From NCBI GenBank assembly GCA_029945945.1, contig JAQSDM010000009.1:572365-635402 (forward strand): 63,038 nucleotides of DNA, in the 5' to 3' direction. The DNA comes from Algoriphagus sp. (GTDB taxonomy: Bacteria; Bacteroidota; Bacteroidia; Cytophagales; Cyclobacteriaceae). Numbering within the stretch: the stretch's first letter is position 1; every line of letters begins with the position of its first letter. Under the pieces are notes generated by a model. The model was given only the letters and a program-made list of their open reading frames with translations, did no database searches and was not told the origin of the DNA. A program made the translations under genes and the position numbers. This document shows, piece after piece, positions 1-7,947 of the stretch.

Positions 1-257
1 CTACTCTGGCTATGGTGATAGGCATGCTTCCGATTGCGTTTGCAGGTGGTGCAGGATCCGAATGGAAAAACAGCTTGGCGTGGGTTATCATCGGAGGATT
101 GATTTCTTCCATGTTCCTGACTTTGGTGGTGGTACCGGTGATTTACTATCTCTTTGATAGATTCCTGTTCAAAATAGGAAAGTCAGAGAAAAAAGAAATC
201 GAACTCGATGATACTCCGGTAGAAGAATTTGAATCCGAGGCTTCCGAATATGTTTAA
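1..257 (+). CDS. RND efflux pump inner-membrane permease, C-terminal fragment
   Basis: This is the last part of an AcrB/MexB-like (HAE1-type) proton-driven efflux permease. The frame is open to the left window edge, so the start lies outside. The visible sequence begins TLAMVIGMLPIAF, a conserved stretch of the late membrane helices. It continues with a GSEW loop and a second long hydrophobic helix ending VVVPVIYYLFDR, the usual end of the last transmembrane segment. The tail after it is charged and acidic. Such pumps work with a periplasmic adaptor and an outer-membrane channel, presumably encoded upstream. Substrate cannot be told from this fragment. Confidence 0.9.
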   Translation, partial: TLAMVIGMLPIAFAGGAGSEWKNSLAWVIIGGLISSMFLTLVVVPVIYYLFDRFLFKIGKSEKKEIELDDTPVEEFESEASEYV

Positions 258-321
258 AATTATTGGTGCTTAACTAATTGAAAAATAAATCATTGAATTG
301 TTTCACTAAAAGTGAATAAAG

Positions 322-552
322 ATGAAAGGATATAAAGAATTGAGAAAGATTTCCAGAGTTTTTCAGGACTATGGAATAGTACTGACAGGAAAGAGAAAAT
401 ACGATCGGTTCGACCGTGACCTCAAAATGGACAAGGTGTTTGTGATGGGTTTGATCTTTGAGTTGGAATACCAGCTCAAGAAACAGCTTTCAGATGAGAA
501 GGTAGAGGAAGTAAAAGCCCCAGCCCAGATTATAGAAATGTTGATGAATTGA
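322..552 (+). CDS. Small acyl-carrier-protein-like protein lacking the phosphopantetheine serine
   Basis: A 76-residue protein. Residues from about 30 to the end align without gaps, by eye, to helices II-IV of bacterial acyl carrier protein: FDRDLKMDKVFVMGLIFELE corresponds to the ACP segment around its DSL motif, and LSDEKVEEVKAPAQIIEML to the later helices. Where ACP has DSL, with Ser carrying phosphopantetheine, this protein has DKV, so it should not be an acyl carrier in the usual way. The N-terminal third is basic and does not match as well. It lies 64 bases after the RND gene on the same strand and ends at a strong terminator, so it may be the last gene of that operon. Function unknown; a regulatory or scaffold ACP fold is possible. 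Confidence 0.7.
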   Translation: MKGYKELRKISRVFQDYGIVLTGKRKYDRFDRDLKMDKVFVMGLIFELEYQLKKQLSDEKVEEVKAPAQIIEMLMN

Positions 553-561
553 TAAAAAAAT

Positions 562-589
562 TGCCCGGGGGTTTCCGGGCATTTTTTTT
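562..589. terminator. Rho-independent terminator, probably two-way
   Basis: A perfect 7-bp stem, TGCCCGG at 562-568 and CCGGGCA at 575-581, with a 6-base loop, is followed by eight T's on the plus strand and preceded by seven A's. It sits between the convergent ACP-like gene and madM and can serve both directions. Confidence 0.9.
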
Positions 590-608
590 GTTTAAAGCAT
601 AACTGACC

Positions 609-1367
609 TCAGATGAAATATTCGAGTATCAGGTAAAACAGGGAAGGGCAGAGCAGGCAACCCAAGCCTGTGTAGAAAGTTGCGGTGACAGCACCATAAG
701 GAACCAGTTTGGGATCAGTGGCTGCAAGACCTGCTGCAACTCCGCTGGAAGTGCCCATCACTCCTCCAAAAGCCATCGCAGAAGCGGGGGAGTTCAATCC
801 TATTCTTGGCGCTAAAATGGGAGTGAGGATAGTGACTGCAATCGTTTTGACTACACCGGCTCCAATACTTAACGCCATTACTTCAGAACTTGCGCCGATA
901 GCTGCCCCGGTCACCGGACCTACAATATAGGTACAAGCTCCGGCCCCGATTGTCACCAAACTAACTGCATCCCGATATCCCCAGATCCACGCTAACGCAA
1001 CACCTGCGATAAAAAAGACGGTAATTCCAAAGAAAAGTGAAACCAAACCAAGCAATCCACTTTTCTTAATCAGAAGAAAACTTGCACCCATCGCAGTCGC
1101 GACAATCGCAAAATCACGGAACATAGATCCTCCTAAAGTTCCCAGACCTTTGAATATGGAAATATCAGCCAGGCCCTTTTCTCCTCCGGAAAATTCCCCT
1201 CCTAAATAGCCCAATACCAACCCGATAAATATGGCAATCGCCGAACCCGGGATTTTTCCTTTCAGGACTTTTTTGGAGAAGATATCAGAGAAAAAAGTCA
1301 GTAAACCGACAAGTAGAAAAGCTACAATCAGCCCGTTTTGGTCAATTACTTTTAGAAGTTGCTCCAT
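609..1367 (-). CDS. madM: Malonate transporter, MadM subunit
   Basis: A 252-residue polytopic membrane protein with about eight hydrophobic segments. Its length and glycine-rich segments (GAGACTYIVGPVTGAAIG, FGGVMGTSSGVAAGLAATDP) match the MadM subunit of the two-component sodium-dependent malonate carrier known from malonate-degrading bacteria. Its ATG lies one base after the madL stop, so the pair is translationally coupled. It is the last gene of the minus-strand matB-madL-madM set and runs into the two-way terminator. No malonate decarboxylase gene is nearby, so imported malonate is most simply activated by the adjacent synthetase. Family recognised from memory. Confidence 0.85.
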   Translation of the reverse strand: MEQLLKVIDQNGLIVAFLLVGLLTFFSDIFSKKVLKGKIPGSAIAIFIGLVLGYLGGEFSGGEKGLADISIFKGLGTLGGSMFRDFAIVATAMGASFLLIKKSGLLGLVSLFFGITVFFIAGVALAWIWGYRDAVSLVTIGAGACTYIVGPVTGAAIGASSEVMALSIGAGVVKTIAVTILTPILAPRIGLNSPASAMAFGGVMGTSSGVAAGLAATDPKLVPYGAVTATFYTGLGCLLCPSLFYLILEYFI

Positions 1368-1368
1368 T

Positions 1369-1728
1369 TCAAGCGGATTTGACAGACTTGACGATCATAG
1401 GGAAAATCAAAAATGCAAGTAAAACGGGAAGGACTCCTGCAGCGATTGCCAGACTTCCGCTTGAGATAGCTGATTTTACATTCAGGCTTGCTGCCATCGC
1501 AATCACCACAGGAATGTAAAGCTTATTCCAAAAGTCAATACCGCTTTCCATGTCAGGCTTAAACCAACCCTTATTCAAAAACCATTCTTTGAAAATCAAC
1601 AGGAAAATCATGGCAAAACCAACTCCGCCTACATTGGCGTTGATTCCGAGCAAGCTTCCCAAAACTTCCCCAACCCACTGACCGAGCAAAAACGACAAGG
1701 CTAAAAGAGCCAATCCATATATCATCAT
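1369..1728 (-). CDS. madL: Malonate transporter, MadL subunit
   Basis: A 119-residue membrane protein with about four hydrophobic helices. The N-terminus MIYGLALLALSFLLGQ and the segment INANVGGVGFAMIFLLI are characteristic of MadL, the small subunit of the malonate:Na+ symporter. The family's usual length is about 120-140 residues, so it looks complete. It begins 10 bases after the end of the malonyl-CoA synthetase gene and ends one base before madM, giving a compact three-gene operon. The start reads MM; either Met could be used. Confidence 0.85.
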   Translation of the reverse strand: MMIYGLALLALSFLLGQWVGEVLGSLLGINANVGGVGFAMIFLLIFKEWFLNKGWFKPDMESGIDFWNKLYIPVVIAMAASLNVKSAISSGSLAIAAGVLPVLLAFLIFPMIVKSVKSA

Positions 1729-1738
1729 ATCGCAGGAA

Positions 1739-3214
1739 TCAGAAAAGTTTTTTCAAGTCATTTTTGGTGACTTTGCCCATCGCATTTCGAGGAAGTTCCT
1801 CAATTATTTTATAGGATCGGGGAGTCTTGTAAGCAGGCATTCGCTCTCTCAGCCAGGAATTCAAAACTTTTGTATCAATTGGATTTTCTAAAACCAATGC
1901 TGAGACTACGATTTCACCCCATTCTTCATCGGGAATACCCACGACTCCGACATCCTTTACTCCGGGATATTGGCGAATGACTTCTTCTATTTCCAAAGCA
2001 GAGATTTTATAACCGCCGGATTTGATAATATCGATAGAGTCACGTCCCAGGATTCGGAAGTAACCTGCCTCAATTACTGCAATGTCACCAGTTTTAAACC
2101 AGCCATCTTCGGTGAAAGTATTGGCAGTTGCCTCTGGTTTACCCCAATATTCTTTGAAAACAGAAGGTCCTTTCACTTGAATTTCTCCGGCATGCCCAGG
2201 TAAAACCACCTGATTTTCTTCATTCACCAATCGTATTTCTACACCGTCCAGAGCTTGTCCGATGTATCCGGCTTTCCGATCATGGTGATATGGATTGCTG
2301 ATTGCCATTCCGATTTCAGTCATTCCATATCTTTCCAGCAGATAGTGGCCGGAGATTTCTTTCCATTTGGCCATCACAGAGACAGGAAGTGCAGCAGATC
2401 CGGAAACCATCAATCGGAATTTCTCCATTATCGGAGTCAGCTTTCTCTGTCGTTCTTCAGGAAAAACTTCAAACTGTGCGATCAACTTGAAGTATATGGT
2501 TGGAACTGCCATGAAGACGGTAACTTTTCCTTCCTCAAATACTTCAAAAACTTCATCAGCATTGAATGGATGCAGAAATTGAATGGTGGCACCTGACCAA
2601 AGAGCGCAGGAAAGGACATTGATAATTCCATGAACATGGTGAAGGGGAAGAATCCCGATTGTGTAGTCATTGGAACTCCAATGCCATGCTTTTACAAGCG
2701 TGTAGATTTGTGCTTCTATGTTGGCGTGCGTGGTTAAAACACCTTTTGGAAGATTGGTCGTACCTGAAGTATAGAGAATCATTGCACCTCGGGATTTGTC
2801 AATTTCTGGAAGATTGACAGTACCCTCGGGGTTGATTTCCGCCAGTGTGATGAACTTGATCGACGAGGTCTGCTTATAAGGGGAAAGGAGTTCTTCGTAT
2901 TCAGGGCCAACAATCAGATATTCAGCTCCTGTGTCCTCGATTACATACTTCAGCGAAGGGAAGGGATAAGTGATGCAGAGAGGCACAGCAATCCCTCCGG
3001 CTCTCCAGATTCCCAATTGGATAGCAGCGTATTCGAAGCCGGGAGAAATGATATAGGCTACTCTTTTTTGATTCAAATCTGCGTTTTCTTCTAAAAGACT
3101 TGCTGAGACAGCCTCACTTCTTTGAAGTAATTCAGAGAATGTATATTCAACCTTGGAATCGACAATAGCGGTTTTACCCAAATAATTTTTGGCGTTTTCA
3201 ACAATCTGAAGCAT
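1739..3214 (-). CDS. matB: Malonyl-CoA synthetase-like acyl-CoA ligase (MatB type)
   Basis: A 491-residue adenylate-forming enzyme expected to convert malonate, CoA and ATP to malonyl-CoA in the cytoplasm. Visible motifs in order are the P-loop ILYTSGTTNLPKGV (about residues 145-158), LPLHHVHG (about 190), ERYGMTE (about 293), the hinge region GWFKTGDIAV and GRDSIDIIKSGGYKIS, and the C-terminal catalytic lysine in NAMGKVTKNDL. The HHVHG and RYGMTE segments resemble those that hold the second carboxylate in MatB and ACSF3 enzymes, and the linkage to madLM supports malonate over longer acids. It could supply malonyl-CoA for fatty acid synthesis or for the polyketide module at 37-43 kb. First gene of its operon, divergent from the DUF2490 gene. 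Confidence 0.85.
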   Translation of the reverse strand: MLQIVENAKNYLGKTAIVDSKVEYTFSELLQRSEAVSASLLEENADLNQKRVAYIISPGFEYAAIQLGIWRAGGIAVPLCITYPFPSLKYVIEDTGAEYLIVGPEYEELLSPYKQTSSIKFITLAEINPEGTVNLPEIDKSRGAMILYTSGTTNLPKGVLTTHANIEAQIYTLVKAWHWSSNDYTIGILPLHHVHGIINVLSCALWSGATIQFLHPFNADEVFEVFEEGKVTVFMAVPTIYFKLIAQFEVFPEERQRKLTPIMEKFRLMVSGSAALPVSVMAKWKEISGHYLLERYGMTEIGMAISNPYHHDRKAGYIGQALDGVEIRLVNEENQVVLPGHAGEIQVKGPSVFKEYWGKPEATANTFTEDGWFKTGDIAVIEAGYFRILGRDSIDIIKSGGYKISALEIEEVIRQYPGVKDVGVVGIPDEEWGEIVVSALVLENPIDTKVLNSWLRERMPAYKTPRSYKIIEELPRNAMGKVTKNDLKKLF

Positions 3215-3419
3215 GGGTGATTGATATTTTGGGAAATATACTCAGCATTTCAAAATAGAAAGATGCGCTTTGTAAAGATTTTGAGAACACTTTATTTTTC
3301 TACTATCCAATCTTGATAATATTCAGGTAAAAAAATGAGAAACTGGTAATTGTCATGTTTCTCAAAAAATCTAATTCTTAAATTTATCTGTGTTTGTATT
3401 GAAATAACTTTGTATTGGC

Positions 3420-4208
3420 ATGCAAATCAAAATCTATTTTTTCAAAGGAACTATAATTCTTATTTTTTCAATGATGATGATTCTGGAATCCCGGGCTCAA
3501 TTGGGAAGGAATACACAGGAAGTCTGGCCTGCAATCGACATGTTCTATAAAATTAGCGATCGTTCCAGATTATATGGAACGGCTTCAGCGACCAAGCTCG
3601 AGGAGTCATCTTATTCAGATGGGGGAATAGGTATATTTTATGATTACTTCACGTATCCTTTAAAATTTACAACCAATTTTATTCCGGAGCGATCTGATAG
3701 CCTTCCGGGAAAGTTTCTCTGGCTTAGAGGGGGGTATATGTACAGTGCGACCCCTCCAAATGCTGAAGATCCTTTTAAAGAACATACCATAGTGACGGAA
3801 GCAAATGGCCGCATTTATTTGCCATACAAGGTCTTGTTAACTTTTAAAAATCGCTTTGACTGGAGGTTTGTAAATTCTGATTTCAAAGGAAGATACAGGC
3901 CCAGACTGATGCTGGAGAGAGACATGAAGACTGAATATTTGTTTTTCACTGCTTCGGGTTTTGTGGAGTATTTTGCCTATTTCGGTGACAATCCACTAAA
4001 CAGGTTTCGGACTCAATTTGGTGTTGAAATCCGCGTGACCAAGCACATGAATTATGAGTTTTTCTGGAATCACCAATATTCAAATTCTCCTGAAGTCCAG
4101 GAAGTTGATGCTTTTGGAATGACTTTTAAATTTTACGTGAACAGAGGAGAAAAACTGATACATTTTAAAAAGAAAAAGCCTGATGGGAATCAGGCCTCTC
4201 TTCGTTAA
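3420..4208 (+). CDS. DUF2490 family outer-membrane protein
   Basis: A 262-residue protein with a signal peptide (hydrophobic core IILIFSMMMIL, likely cleavage near SRAQ at about residue 27). The mature part is rich in alternating aromatic and polar residues (NRFDWRF, EYLFFTASGFVEYFAYF, MNYEFFWNHQY), the pattern of a 10-14 strand beta barrel, and matches DUF2490 proteins in layout. These are predicted outer-membrane proteins of unknown role. A TAACTTTG box at 3405-3412 resembles the Bacteroidetes -7 element, but no matching -33 element is seen at the right spacing. The 3' end carries a terminator for the opposing gene. Confidence 0.75.
   Translation: MQIKIYFFKGTIILIFSMMMILESRAQLGRNTQEVWPAIDMFYKISDRSRLYGTASATKLEESSYSDGGIGIFYDYFTYPLKFTTNFIPERSDSLPGKFLWLRGGYMYSATPPNAEDPFKEHTIVTEANGRIYLPYKVLLTFKNRFDWRFVNSDFKGRYRPRLMLERDMKTEYLFFTASGFVEYFAYFGDNPLNRFRTQFGVEIRVTKHMNYEFFWNHQYSNSPEVQEVDAFGMTFKFYVNRGEKLIHFKKKKPDGNQASLR
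4178..4195 (-). terminator. Terminator for the minus-strand secreted-protein gene, inside the DUF2490 3' end
   Basis: GCCTGAT at 4178-4184 and ATCAGGC at 4189-4195 form a perfect 7-bp stem with a 4-base loop. Read on the minus strand it is followed by a T-rich run, CTTTTTCTTTTT. It lies just past the stop of the 4220-4636 gene and within the last codons of the plus-strand DUF2490 gene. Confidence 0.7.
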
Positions 4209-4219
4209 GTATTTAAATT

Positions 4220-4636
4220 TCACTTTTTTACTTTCACCGGTTTCTTCCAGGAAACCATCATATCGTCATCCAGGTCAACTAAAATGAAAAACTTCTCAGG
4301 TTTTTTGAAGGTATGATCCTCCTCATAAATCACATCGATGCTGTAATCATTTTCAATAGAATGCTCTTCCCAATTACCTTCATACATGGCGTAATTAACG
4401 ATTTTCAAAGAATGAGTTCCGGTTGGAACATTCACCGTAAATGAAACCGTTTTAGTTTCCGTAGTGACAGGAGAAACTCCGATTTCCTGACCATCTATGA
4501 AGACAGCTGTTTTGGTTTCATGATCATATCCGTCTTCAACATTGATAAATTTGACATTAACCGTGAGGGGTGCCGTCTGTGAAAAACCTGTCATTGCAAT
4601 CAACAAGAGACAGGAGATTAATAAAAGTTTTTTCAT
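4220..4636 (-). CDS. Small secreted protein of unknown function
   Basis: A 138-residue protein with a clear signal peptide (MKKLLLISCLLLIAMTGFSQ; cleavage likely at or just after that end). The mature part is predicted beta-rich with an immunoglobulin- or PEGA-like flavour: FIDGQEIGVSPV followed by VPTGTHSLKIVNY resembles surface beta-sandwich repeats. I do not recognise a named family. It is monocistronic: it converges on the DUF2490 gene and its own terminator lies inside that gene. Confidence 0.65.
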   Translation of the reverse strand: MKKLLLISCLLLIAMTGFSQTAPLTVNVKFINVEDGYDHETKTAVFIDGQEIGVSPVTTETKTVSFTVNVPTGTHSLKIVNYAMYEGNWEEHSIENDYSIDVIYEEDHTFKKPEKFFILVDLDDDMMVSWKKPVKVKK

Positions 4637-4737
4637 TTGATTGAGTTTTTAGAATTGATTAACAGACATGGCTGCTTATTCCAGTCCTTTTCGATACTAA
4701 AATAGAAAGAAGAATTATTATTCTGGCAGGGATCCAG

Positions 4738-4753
4738 TACGGAGAACTCCGTA
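4738..4753. promoter_or_regulatory. Perfect inverted repeat between the MFS gene and the small secreted-protein gene
   Basis: TACGGAG at 4738-4744 and CTCCGTA at 4747-4753, two bases apart, form a 16-base palindrome about 100 bases upstream of the gene starting at 4636 and just after the MFS stop. There is no T-run on the minus strand, so an operator is somewhat likelier than a terminator. Confidence 0.4.
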
Positions 4754-4776
4754 TAAATTGAAGGAATTCAAGGTTT

Positions 4777-6000
4777 TTATCTCTTTTTTTCAGGCATTCT
4801 TACCTGAATCACAATTGAAGAAAGAACCGTTATCACGCCGATCAGTAAAATCGCATAGTTCACGCCGAACAAATCGGCCGTTATTCCTGATATCACCGCA
4901 CCAAATGCGTAGCCCAAATCTCTCCAAAGACGGAAGGTTCCGATGCTTTCTGCACGCTGGATAGGAGAGGTTGCTTCCGCAATTGCAGCCAGGAATGTTG
5001 GATAAACCAAAGCGGTGCCCAAACCCAAAACAGCCATTATTCCTGCAAAGAGATAAAAATCAGAGATTAACGGTATAAGTAAAATTGCCAATCCTTGCAG
5101 CAACATACCCCAAAAGAGCATCTTCTTTTTGGAAAATATATCGGCCATTTTTCCCGTGAAAAGTTGTCCCAGACCCCATACAGCAGGATAAATTGCGGTT
5201 AGAATTCCGATATTTTCAGTGTTGTAGTTTATTGAAAGGAGTAAAATAGGAAGCAAACCCCAAATCATTCCATCATTCAGATTGTTGACCAGACCGGCTT
5301 GTGTAATAGAACTCAGGGTTTTATTTTTGAATGAAGTCTCCAGAAAGACGCCCTCCAACTGAATGGTTGTGTCTTTTTTAGCTTCATGGTGTACAAAATG
5401 TTGGGTGTCTTTCACAAAAAACAAAGTCAACAACAATCCCACAATTGAAATCACTACGCCAAGGTAGAACGGATAAGGAGTGATGCCGTATCGATTTGCG
5501 AGATAGCCGGAAAGAAACGCGATTATCCCCACTGCGAAATAACCGGCAAACTCATTCAGCCCCATTGCAAATCCACGGTCCTTTTCTCCTACCAAATCAA
5601 TCTTCATCACTACAGTGCTACTCCAGGTCAACCCCTGACTCATTCCCAGAAGGACGTTTCCAAAAATCACCCATCCCCAGGAAGGAGCATAAATCAAAAG
5701 AAAGGGGATAGGAATCGCCAGCAACCAACCAAAAAGTAGCAGATTTCTACGGCCAAAACGATTGGCAAGTCTTCCGGTAAGGTAGTTTGTTAACGCCTTT
5801 GTAATTCCAAAAGCAGTGATAAAAGAGAGGATTGCAGTTTTGGATTCAATTCCAAAGATTTCCTCGGCAAACTGAGGGAAGATAGAACGCTCCATTCCGA
5901 TCATTCCGCCCACAAAGGCATTGACAATTACCAAAATGGTAAACTGCTTCCAGTTTTCTTTCAGACCGAGTTTGATATTTTGCAAAGGCTGTTGAACCAT
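4777..6000 (-). CDS. MFS transporter
   Basis: A 407-residue major facilitator superfamily protein with about twelve hydrophobic segments. The conserved loop between helices 2 and 3 reads GRLANRFGRRN, and its second-half counterpart is GKMADIFSKKK; both are family landmarks. The short cytosolic N-terminus and a central charged loop around residues 200-220 fit a 6+6 layout. It starts 52 bases downstream of the Crp-type regulator on the same strand, so the regulator probably controls it. Substrate is unknown; drug or metabolite export is the commonest role for this subgroup. Confidence 0.85.
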   Translation of the reverse strand: MVQQPLQNIKLGLKENWKQFTILVIVNAFVGGMIGMERSIFPQFAEEIFGIESKTAILSFITAFGITKALTNYLTGRLANRFGRRNLLLFGWLLAIPIPFLLIYAPSWGWVIFGNVLLGMSQGLTWSSTVVMKIDLVGEKDRGFAMGLNEFAGYFAVGIIAFLSGYLANRYGITPYPFYLGVVISIVGLLLTLFFVKDTQHFVHHEAKKDTTIQLEGVFLETSFKNKTLSSITQAGLVNNLNDGMIWGLLPILLLSINYNTENIGILTAIYPAVWGLGQLFTGKMADIFSKKKMLFWGMLLQGLAILLIPLISDFYLFAGIMAVLGLGTALVYPTFLAAIAEATSPIQRAESIGTFRLWRDLGYAFGAVISGITADLFGVNYAILLIGVITVLSSIVIQVRMPEKKR

Positions 6001-6052
6001 CCTGCAAAGGTCCCCAGGTTTTCAGTCCTTTCTTTTTACAATTGTTAAATAA

Positions 6053-6634
6053 TCAGCGGATGGCACGAATTCGGCTCAGGCTCACTTGGGTAATTCCAAG
6101 ATAAGAAGCAATGTGTTTCAATGGGATGCGCTGAATCATTGAAGGATTTTCGGATAAAAGCTGGGTGTATCGTTCTTCAGCTGTGTGGAATTGGATGCTC
6201 TCAATTCGATTTACTGTATCGACGTAGGTCGATTCGATGATTTTTCGAAATAGTCGTTCGATATCAGGAAAAGAGTCATACAATTCAAAAAGTTGGGCTG
6301 AAGGAATTCCGATGAAAACAGTGTCTTCCACAGCCTGAATAGCTTTTTTGCTAGGCTTTCCTGTAAAAAGACTTTCTGCCCGAACGATGATGTCATTTTC
6401 AAAAGCAAAGTACTCGGTGATTTCGTTTCCGTCTTTGTAGTAATAAATCCTCGCAAGGCCACTTTGGACGAAATAGATTGTGCGGCAAGTAACCCCGATC
6501 GGCTGTAAATCCTGATTTTTTTTTACAGAAACCAATGAAGACAAATCGATGATTGCCTCTTCAGAATCCCTGGAAATCGGGTGGATTTTGCGAAAACAGG
6601 TAAGGAGGTTGGTGATTTCTTCTTTTCTGGACAT
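6053..6634 (-). CDS. Crp/Fnr-type transcriptional regulator
   Basis: A 193-residue cytoplasmic regulator. Residues about 30-130 form a cyclic-nucleotide-binding-like beta roll (IYFVQSGLARIYYYKDGNEI is typical), followed by a dimer helix and a C-terminal helix-turn-helix, IPLKHIASYLGITQVSLSR. There is no Fnr-type cysteine cluster and the usual cAMP phosphate-binding arginine motif is not evident, so the signal is unknown. This shape is common in Bacteroidetes, often beside the transporter or enzyme it controls; here the MFS gene follows by 52 bases. A 10-5-10 inverted repeat only 11 bases before its start codon suggests autoregulation. Confidence 0.85.
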   Translation of the reverse strand: MSRKEEITNLLTCFRKIHPISRDSEEAIIDLSSLVSVKKNQDLQPIGVTCRTIYFVQSGLARIYYYKDGNEITEYFAFENDIIVRAESLFTGKPSKKAIQAVEDTVFIGIPSAQLFELYDSFPDIERLFRKIIESTYVDTVNRIESIQFHTAEERYTQLLSENPSMIQRIPLKHIASYLGITQVSLSRIRAIR

Positions 6635-6645
6635 CGGTCACTAAT

Positions 6646-6695
6646 CTACTTTAAAAATCATTTAAAGTAGTCAGCCTATTTTTGGCATTTGCCAA
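6646..6695. promoter_or_regulatory. Two operator-like inverted repeats upstream of the Crp-type regulator
   Basis: CTACTTTAAA at 6646-6655 and TTTAAAGTAG at 6661-6670 are perfect 10-base arms with a 5-base spacer. A second palindrome, TTGGCA at 6682-6687 and TGCCAA at 6690-6695, lies just beyond. Both sit within 62 bases of the regulator's start codon. Either could bind a dimeric Crp-type protein; the first could also form an RNA hairpin in the leader. Confidence 0.5.
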
Positions 6696-6806
6696 TCATT
6701 GATAGTTCAAATAAGTAAAGAGAAATTAAATTCCGGGCAAAAAATGAATGATTACTCTTTAATAAAACCCGGAGTGTATATCAAAAAACCTTTTAAATAA
6801 TTTGAC

Positions 6807-7421
6807 TTAGCAGGAGATGAGTTTAAAATGATAATCTGATTGCTCATTTTTATGGGTAGTAATTTCTTTTCTGAGATGGTAGAAAGCTTCCAAAAGTAAT
6901 GCATTGTCAAGTCCTCCTGAATCGATTGCTCTATATCCAATCAACTCAATCAGTTTCTTCACTTTCATTTTTTCTATTCCATTTTCACCGCAGAAATAGG
7001 TTTCTTTCACTACGCCCAGGATATCTGATTTTGGATAATCAAGCCCCAGATTGTTGAAAGCTTTGAATAAAGGAACATCCTTAATTTCTGATCTGATCAA
7101 AGCTGTATTGCAATCGAAAATTTTATAGACTGTGCTGTTTGTACAGTCTATCAGTATTTTTCCTTCGAGTTTGGCACTTTTAAGTTTCCCTATAATCTTT
7201 AATAAATACTCGTTTTCGCAGCAAATGAAGATAATGTCTGATTTTTCTATCGCTTCTTCGATGCTCACTACCTTGTCGAGAAACATATTCAGAATTTTCC
7301 AGCCTATTTCCTTGATTTCAAATTCTTTTCGGACACCAAAAGAGACATCAAGTCCTGAGTCAAGGTATTTGTTGCCCAGGGCTACAGCTAATTTTGTTCC
7401 GCCTAGTATTCCTAATTTCAT
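6807..7421 (-). CDS. NAD(P)-binding oxidoreductase-like protein (F420 reductase/ProC-like N-domain)
   Basis: A 204-residue protein with an N-terminal Rossmann fold, MKLGILGGTKLAVALGNKYL, that fits the NADPH:F420 oxidoreductase / pyrroline-carboxylate reductase superfamily, with SDIIFICCENEYL as the fourth-strand region. The C-terminal part, about residues 120-204, is helical and poorly recognisable. The glycine pattern is GxLGGTxxA rather than the commoner GxGxMG. It stands alone, ahead of the Crp-type regulator on the same strand but 172 bases away. Role unknown. Confidence 0.6.
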   Translation of the reverse strand: MKLGILGGTKLAVALGNKYLDSGLDVSFGVRKEFEIKEIGWKILNMFLDKVVSIEEAIEKSDIIFICCENEYLLKIIGKLKSAKLEGKILIDCTNSTVYKIFDCNTALIRSEIKDVPLFKAFNNLGLDYPKSDILGVVKETYFCGENGIEKMKVKKLIELIGYRAIDSGGLDNALLLEAFYHLRKEITTHKNEQSDYHFKLISC

Positions 7422-7947
7422 TTTGGGTGAGTTTAATGTGTGGGGTGGTACTTGCGTATGTGTATCTTTTTGATTGCTTAATTTCTTATAATTCCGTTTG
7501 AATAAATATGGTAATTAGTTGAAAATCAGAATGAAAATAGAAATTAAACAATCATTTGCAAAACAAAATATCAGATGGAGACAGTCTGCAATTTGAAAGA
7601 ATTTTATCGTTATTTGAAAATCATAAAAGAGTGGATTAAACAAAAAATGGAGTGAAAATAAATTTTCAGCGTAAATGATTTTTTATCGGAATACCGGATT
7701 TAAGATCATTCTATTTCCAATTTCCAACTGAATAATTGTTCTCAATATTCAGAGTTACACCTAAAAATCAGCACTTTTGGAATCACATCAATAACGATCC
7801 AGAACAACCTTTTCTTTTTTTTCCGAGTAAACAAGAATTGACCTGGTCAAAATAAAATTTCCAAAATCACGGATGTAATTCTTGTTTACTATTATTCCTG
7901 ATTGGCTTATCTTACACTCATAAACCTACCTGTCAAAGGTTTCAACG
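7422..7947. other. Intergenic region between divergent genes, upstream of the Moco operon
   Basis: About 526 A/T-rich bases with no convincing gene. It must hold the promoters of the minus-strand oxidoreductase and of the molybdenum cofactor operon. The only clear structure is the 14-base inverted repeat at 7826-7890, listed separately. Confidence 0.6.
7826..7890. promoter_or_regulatory. 14-base inverted repeat upstream of moaA
   Basis: AGTAAACAAGAATT at 7826-7839 and AATTCTTGTTTACT at 7877-7890 are perfect reverse complements separated by 37 bases. The spacer begins with the small palindrome GACCTGGTC. The element ends 57 bases before the moaA start, so it could be a leader hairpin or paired operator half-sites. 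Confidence 0.5.

Noticed and set aside
1369..1728. MadL/MadM as LrgA/LrgB-like murein hydrolase regulators
   Set aside because: Two adjacent small membrane proteins superficially fit, but motifs and linkage to a MatB-like ligase favour the malonate carrier.
7826..7947. A Moco riboswitch upstream of moaA
   Set aside because: The long inverted repeat does not show the multi-stem architecture I associate with that class; called only an unassigned inverted repeat.
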